Origin: Flavobacteriales bacterium
GTDB taxonomy: Bacteria > Bacteroidota > Bacteroidia > Flavobacteriales_F > PHOS-HE28
Direction: 5' to 3'
Assembly: GCA_020635655.1 (NCBI GenBank)
Contig: JACJZI010000007.1
Coordinates: forward strand, 168,724-232,723
Length of the DNA stretch: 64,000 nt
Shown here: one piece after another, positions 60,356 through 64,000 of the stretch
How positions within the stretch are numbered: the first letter of the stretch is position 1
Layout: each line of letters starts with the position of its first letter
The notes under the pieces: generated by a model
Seen by the model: the letters and a program-made list of their open reading frames with translations, nothing else
The model's database searches: none
What the model was told of the DNA's origin: nothing
Program-made: the position numbers and the translations under genes

Positions 60356-61162
60356 TTATCCCGGACCCCCGCCTGTGAGCGGGGGTCCGTCGTTCCGGAA
60401 CACCCTGAAAGCGCCCGTGGCGGGATCAAAATGTGCGTCGGGACCATCGAACGCCGCCGCGATCACACCCTCACGCACGGCCATTCGCGGATCACCGAGC
60501 CAGGGTCCACCGTCCCGCCGCAGCAGGAGGATGCGGTCCGCCAACGCCAGTGCATGCTGCAGGTCGTGCGTGGCGCAGACGATCGCCTTGTGGCGTTGCG
60601 TGGCCACACGGCGCAGCAATGCGAATACCATCGCGCGATTCGTGATGTCAAGATGCGCGGTCGGCTCATCCAGCAGAAGGATGGGGGTGTCCTGGGCCAG
60701 GGCACGCGCGATCATCACCTTCTGCAATTCGCCATCGCTCAAGGTCGCGACAGCGCGGTCGGCGAGCGAAATACCATCCACGGACGCCAATGCATCCCGT
60801 ACCGCTTTCCGGTCCCCTTCACTTTCCCTGCCCAATGCGTCCGTCCAGGGATGACGGCCCAGGGCCACCAGGGCCGAGACCGTGAGCAATCCACTGCGTG
60901 GACGCACCGTGAGGACCTGTGCGATGCGACGTGCCCGATCTCGGGGAGACAGCGCACGAACATCCCTGCCTTCCGTGGTGACGTGTCCGCGCATTGGGGA
61001 CCGCAAGCCTGCCAACGTATCCAAAAGGGTCGATTTGCCGGTGCCGTTGTTGCCGATGAGCGCCACGAGCTCCGAAGGACGCAGATCGAGGTCGATCCCT
61101 TCGATCAAAACGCGTCCATCATGTCCGATGGCCAGGTCCGTGGCGGTCATTGCACAACTCAT
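60356..61162 (-). CDS. FecCD-associated ABC transporter ATPase
   Basis: The 268-residue product powers import of an iron-siderophore, heme or cobalamin-type metal complex through the adjacent permease. Walker A GNNGTGKST, signature LSDGE, Walker B ILLLDEPTAHLD and a switch His in ATHDLQHA are intact. The ATG at 61162 overlaps the permease stop by four bases. The last seven codons lie in the terminator hairpin. No binding protein or TonB receptor is in the window, so the substrate is unclear. Confidence 0.92.
   Translation of the reverse strand: MSCAMTATDLAIGHDGRVLIEGIDLDLRPSELVALIGNNGTGKSTLLDTLAGLRSPMRGHVTTEGRDVRALSPRDRARRIAQVLTVRPRSGLLTVSALVALGRHPWTDALGRESEGDRKAVRDALASVDGISLADRAVATLSDGELQKVMIARALAQDTPILLLDEPTAHLDITNRAMVFALLRRVATQRHKAIVCATHDLQHALALADRILLLRRDGGPWLGDPRMAVREGVIAAAFDGPDAHFDPATGAFRVFRNDGPPLTGGGPG
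60362..60389. terminator. Bidirectional hairpin terminator overlapping the ABC ATPase 3' end
   Basis: An 11-bp perfect stem (CGGACCCCCGC / GCGGGGGTCCG) with a six-base loop lies between mscL and the converging ATPase gene and encodes the ATPase's last residues (the P-P-L-T-G-G-G-P-G end). No T tract follows on the plus side. Confidence 0.6.
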
Positions 61163-62181
61163 GACATGCGTGCCCATCGGCGTCCACGCACAAGTACCAT
61201 GACCACCACGGGAACACCGAGCAGGGCTGTCACCGCGTTCAAAGGCATCGCGTGCACCGGTCCGGTCAGGCGCACGATCAGGTCGCAGACCAGGGCCAGC
61301 AGCGCCCCCATGCCCAGGCTGTAGGGAAGCACGATCCGATGGTCCTCTGTCCGCAACACCCCCCGGACGACATGTGGCGTGGCCAGACCGAGGAACGCGA
61401 TCGGTCCGCAGAACGCCGTGCAGGTGCCGGCCAGCACACCTGTCACGATGATCACACCCCGACGCAGGCGCCGGACCTCCACGCCCATGCTCCGCGCATA
61501 GGCATCGCCCAACAACATCGCGTTGAGCGGTTTGGCCCACCAGATGCAGAAAAGTGATCCAGCGACCACGGGTATCGCCAGCAGCGGGAGACGATCAAGG
61601 GTAGTGGTCGCGAACGTGCCCATGCCCCATAGGACGAAGCCCTTCAGCGCGCGTTCACCCGCGGCCACCTCCAGGAGACCGATCAATGCCGAACTGAAAT
61701 AGCCGATCATAAGACCCACGATCAACAGGGTGATACCGTCATTGACCCGTCGGTCCGCTGCGATGACGACCGCCAGAACGGCAAGAGCCCCCATGCACGC
61801 GGAGAGCACCAGGGCCAGGTCCGACCCGCCCAGGAGGGCCGGCAGGAACGGGCCGCCCAGGAACAAAAGGGCCACACCCAGGCTCGCACCACTGGAGATC
61901 CCGAGCACGGACGGTCCGGCGAGCGGATTCCCGAAGAGCGTCTGCAGCATCGCACCGGATACCGCCAGGCCTCCACCCACCAGCAGGGCCGTCAGCGCCT
62001 CCGGCAGGCGCACTTCACGCACGATCCGGACCCAGGGGACCTCGGACGCCCCCGGATCGAAAAGGGCATTCCACACCGCACTGGCGGGGATCTTGACCGG
62101 TCCGAACATCAGATGGCCGAGCAGCAGCGCGGCCAGGAGCAGGAGCAATAGGATCGGAAGGAGAACGCCCAGCGGCCGCAT
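61159..62181 (-). CDS. FecCD/BtuC-type ABC transporter permease
   Basis: The 340-residue product is the inner-membrane permease of an iron/siderophore, heme or vitamin B12 importer, with about ten helices. Family motifs include RIVREVRLPEALTALLVGGG, AGPSVLGISSGAS, and GPIAFLGLATPHVVR, the coupling region near the EAA-like loop. It overlaps the ATPase gene (ATGA). A perfect -7 box lies 5 bp before its ATG, so the two genes probably form a leaderless operon. Confidence 0.95.
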   Translation of the reverse strand: MRPLGVLLPILLLLLLAALLLGHLMFGPVKIPASAVWNALFDPGASEVPWVRIVREVRLPEALTALLVGGGLAVSGAMLQTLFGNPLAGPSVLGISSGASLGVALLFLGGPFLPALLGGSDLALVLSACMGALAVLAVVIAADRRVNDGITLLIVGLMIGYFSSALIGLLEVAAGERALKGFVLWGMGTFATTTLDRLPLLAIPVVAGSLFCIWWAKPLNAMLLGDAYARSMGVEVRRLRRGVIIVTGVLAGTCTAFCGPIAFLGLATPHVVRGVLRTEDHRIVLPYSLGMGALLALVCDLIVRLTGPVHAMPLNAVTALLGVPVVVMVLVRGRRWARMS

Positions 62182-62186
62182 TGCGG

Positions 62187-62194
62187 CAAACTTA
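62187..62194 (-). promoter_or_regulatory. Candidate -7 box TAAGTTTG, 5 bp before the permease ATG
   Basis: Perfect match to TAnnTTTG, reading from 62194 to 62187. Confidence 0.6.
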
Positions 62195-62243
62195 CACGGT
62201 GCCCGAACTGCCGGATATCATGGAAGCGGCATTGAGGCTGTCG

Positions 62244-62251
62244 TACCTTTC
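62244..62251 (+). promoter_or_regulatory. Candidate -7 box TACCTTTC
   Basis: One mismatch to TAnnTTTG, 17 bp before the YtxH ATG. Confidence 0.4.
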
Positions 62252-62268
62252 GCTTAGAATCCAAAGTC

Positions 62269-62592
62269 ATGAGCAATGAACGCGGACAAGGCGCCTTTCT
62301 CTTCCTCGCCGGCCTGACCGTCGGAGCGGCGCTCGGTGTGCTCTTTGCACCCCAAAGTGGAAAGGAAACGCGCGAGCACATCGGCGAACGCGGCAGAAAA
62401 GCAAAGGCGGACCTGGATGAACTGGTCGCCGAAGGCCAGGAGCGCTGGCGCGAGGCCAAAGGAAAGGTGAAGGAAAAGGCCACGATGACACGCGAAGAGG
62501 TGGACGACCTTCTGAAATACCTGTTCGAGGAGGGCCGTGACCTGTGGGACCGCGTGAAACACCAGACGCACAAGAGCTCGGCCGATGTCTAG
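62269..62592 (+). CDS. YtxH domain protein
   Basis: The 107-residue product has one membrane helix (about 9-27) with the YtxH motif GALFLFAG-like FLFLAGLTVGAALGVLFAP, then QSGKETRE and an amphipathic, Lys/Glu-rich helix. YtxH proteins belong to general stress or envelope functions. It overlaps the next gene by eight bases and is the first of a three-gene envelope operon. Confidence 0.9.
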   Translation: MSNERGQGAFLFLAGLTVGAALGVLFAPQSGKETREHIGERGRKAKADLDELVAEGQERWREAKGKVKEKATMTREEVDDLLKYLFEEGRDLWDRVKHQTHKSSADV

Positions 62593-63001
62593 GACCGACA
62601 CCGGGACCCGGGCGACGGAAAATGGGGCCATGTCCCGCACGGACCCGTTCGCACAAGCGGACATGGGGGATTTCATGGATAGCCTGTGGGCCGATGCACG
62701 CGGCTATTGGGAGGCCCAGAAGGACCACACCCTGCTGGTGGCGAGCGAGCGCTCGGCGAAGCTTGCGGCCGGTCTCCTGAGCAACGTGGTGCTCGTTCTG
62801 GCGGTGGCCATCGTGCTGCTGTTCCTGAGCATCGCCGGTGCCTTGTGGATCGGCCAGGCGCTCGGGGATACCGCGTCCGGCTTCGCGATCATGGCCGGCG
62901 CCTATACCCTGCTCGGGGCGATCTTCCTGATCATCTGGCGGGGTGGTGCCCGCGACCGCATCGTGCTCCACCTGCTGAATACGATGTACCACGATGACTG
63001 A
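62585..63001 (+). CDS. Phage holin family-like (holin superfamily III) membrane protein
   Basis: The 138-residue product has two membrane helices (about 66-90 and 97-118; VVLVLAVAIVLLFLSIAGAL, then FAIMAGAYTLLGAIFLIIWR), the pattern of holin-X proteins. In Bacteroidota these occur beside YtxH proteins and are not tied to phages. An internal ATG at 62630 (MSRTDPF) is an alternative start. It overlaps the previous and next genes by eight bases. Confidence 0.85.
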   Translation: MSRTDTGTRATENGAMSRTDPFAQADMGDFMDSLWADARGYWEAQKDHTLLVASERSAKLAAGLLSNVVLVLAVAIVLLFLSIAGALWIGQALGDTASGFAIMAGAYTLLGAIFLIIWRGGARDRIVLHLLNTMYHDD

Positions 63002-63428
63002 CCGCCCACGATTCCTGAGCCTGGACGAGGTGGCCGCGGAAAAGCAGCGTCTCAAGGAACTGGGGCGATCCCACCAGCAGGGCTTGCAGCGCCATTGGAA
63101 GGCCCTGAACGACGGAGAGGTCCGTGGACGGTTGTTGCGCAACGCGGCGGGGGAGATGCTGCGCTCCTGGAAGCCCTTCGCCATGGTCTCCAAGTTCCTC
63201 GGAGAGGGTTCCTTCACCACGGCCCTTGGTGCGGCGGCCTTCCGAAAAGGGGGACTCGCCAAACGGATGGTCGTGTTCCTCGGCACCTGGTTGCTACCGG
63301 GACTGCTCCAGGAAATGGGCGACGTTTCGCTACAGCAGCTTCTGCACGAATTACGGGTCTCCCTGGAACGCCTGTACGCGCGCTTTCATGAAAAGGAGCC
63401 GCAAGGTCAGCAGGACCGTCAGGCCTGA
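62994..63428 (+). CDS. Third gene of the YtxH-holin operon, unknown function
   Basis: The 144-residue product starts with a charged helical segment (LDEVAAEKQRLKELGRSHQQ) and has one or two weakly hydrophobic segments near the middle (MVVFLGTWLLPGLLQEMG). It is often found with YtxH and holin-X genes, so it probably works with them at the membrane. No named domain is seen. The downstream 42-bp gap to the converging gene shows no clear hairpin. Confidence 0.7.
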   Translation: MTDRPRFLSLDEVAAEKQRLKELGRSHQQGLQRHWKALNDGEVRGRLLRNAAGEMLRSWKPFAMVSKFLGEGSFTTALGAAAFRKGGLAKRMVVFLGTWLLPGLLQEMGDVSLQQLLHELRVSLERLYARFHEKEPQGQQDRQA

Positions 63429-63470
63429 GACGACCGACCAGGAAAACAGTTCGGGCAAGGACCTCGGAAC

Positions 63471-64000
63471 TCAACGAACCTCACGTAGGGGTGCGTAGAT
63501 CGCACCGGGAAGCATCGTGGCCAGCATGCCCTCACGCAGTCCCAGCCAGAGGTAGTTGAATACGGCCCGGTCCTTTCGTCGGTCGATGCGGAACGCGCCG
63601 AGCCGGAAGTCCTTTTCGGAGGCACGTCGATTCTCCTTGCGCACAACGCCGTTGACGAGGAGCGTGAGCAGCTTACGGGCCTCCCTCCTTCCGTCCGTGC
63701 GACGAACCTCCAGCGCCAGATCGGTGTATTCCATATCCACCGTGCCGGTCGCTCCATCATCGTCGCCCACCATGTCATACCGGACCCCCAGGATGACACC
63801 GCGGTCCGCGCGCACGCCGAGCAGATCGTTGGTCGCGCGATCGAACGCCCGGAATGGTAGGGAGGTGCTGGTCGCATGCACGAAGATCCGATCGTCCGGA
63901 TCTTCCAAGGGCAGACGTACGTCCAGGTCGATACGGGCCTTTTCGAACGCCACCGCGGATGCCCTGACGTGCATGGTGTCCTGCCGATGTGGGTCGGACG
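63471..64000 (-). CDS. C-terminal part of a large envelope protein (AsmA/DUF748-like), start outside the window
   Basis: The minus-strand frame is open to the right edge: the codons before an internal ATG at 63974 read S-D-P-H-R-Q-D-T. The visible ~176 residues are beta-rich, with the ending FRIDRRKDRAVFNYLWLGLR typical of the C-terminus of large AsmA-like or DUF748-type proteins of Bacteroidota, which extend through the periplasm. The family call is tentative. It converges on the YtxH operon. Confidence 0.55.
   Translation of the reverse strand, partial: SDPHRQDTMHVRASAVAFEKARIDLDVRLPLEDPDDRIFVHATSTSLPFRAFDRATNDLLGVRADRGVILGVRYDMVGDDDGATGTVDMEYTDLALEVRRTDGRREARKLLTLLVNGVVRKENRRASEKDFRLGAFRIDRRKDRAVFNYLWLGLREGMLATMLPGAIYAPLREVR

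Noticed and set aside
62585..63001. Prophage because of a holin-like gene
   Set aside because: No other phage gene is near, and holin-X/YtxH pairs are ordinary chromosomal genes in Bacteroidota.
1..64000. tRNA or rRNA genes
   Set aside because: I saw no convincing T-arm/CCA-like pattern or rRNA stretch by eye; a tRNAscan-SE run would settle it.

Overview
The window is chromosomal DNA from a GC-rich, uncultured-type Bacteroidota, most likely of the order Flavobacteriales. Three things point there. About ten secreted proteins end in type IX secretion (T9SS) C-terminal sorting domains. The candidate promoters carry the Bacteroidota -7 box TAnnTTTG, often degenerated to TAnnTTCG or TAnnTTGN. Several families are typical of this group: DUF6090, DUF6265, DUF349, regulator-propeller kinases and Kazal-type modules. 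There is no insertion sequence, prophage, CRISPR array, rRNA or recognisable tRNA, so this looks like ordinary chromosome with two small decay zones.

Layout. 1-5.3 kb: the N-terminal 779 residues of a large modular surface protein built from about 140-residue modules in a 279-residue super-repeat, an M1-like T9SS metallopeptidase and a DUF2905 membrane protein. 5.3-10.7 kb: a coiled-coil lipoprotein, two small exported proteins, a LytTR response regulator and a T9SS protein. 10.9-13.4 kb: ppsA, followed by a frameshifted thioesterase remnant. 13.7-23.5 kb: a co-directional block of two delta-60-repeat T9SS proteins, a NarL-type regulator, a propeller-type histidine kinase and a 1002-residue SBBP-repeat T9SS protein. 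23.5-33.4 kb: thioesterase, secreted esterase, mnmH-selD, a basic AT-hook-like protein, universal stress protein plus sugar dehydrogenase-like protein, PAP2 phosphatase, an exported repeat protein, ychF and a small membrane protein. 33.6-42.7 kb: a T9SS M43 protease with an inserted domain, an MFS transporter, pepD, a propeller lipoprotein, a membrane protein and tandem DUF6090 genes. 42.7-45.1 kb: a MarR/lipoprotein operon with a tandem palindromic operator, then a decay zone with a sorting-domain remnant and a disrupted MFS gene. 45.1-54.8 kb: small exported proteins, a TPR adenylate cyclase, and three consecutive exported hydrolases (lipase, hydrolase-Kazal fusion, papain-like protease). 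54.8-64 kb: enoyl-CoA hydratase family, SpoIIE phosphatase, DUF349, thioesterase, DUF6265, mscL, a FecCD-type ABC importer, a YtxH/holin-X envelope operon and the C-terminus of a large envelope protein that runs off the right edge.

How it fits together. The dominant theme is the cell surface: T9SS exoproteins, the regulators next to them and exported hydrolases. Selenium appears to be used for tRNA modification, since selD is fused in an operon to mnmH and selD itself uses Cys. The most general observation is that about ten genes have a -7-like box 4-5 bp before the start codon, which predicts leaderless mRNAs. I see no clear-cut new defence or metabolic system. The best candidates for new biology are the hydrolase-Kazal fusion beside an exported protease, the T9SS protein/two-component block, and the M43 protease with a domain inserted into its catalytic region.
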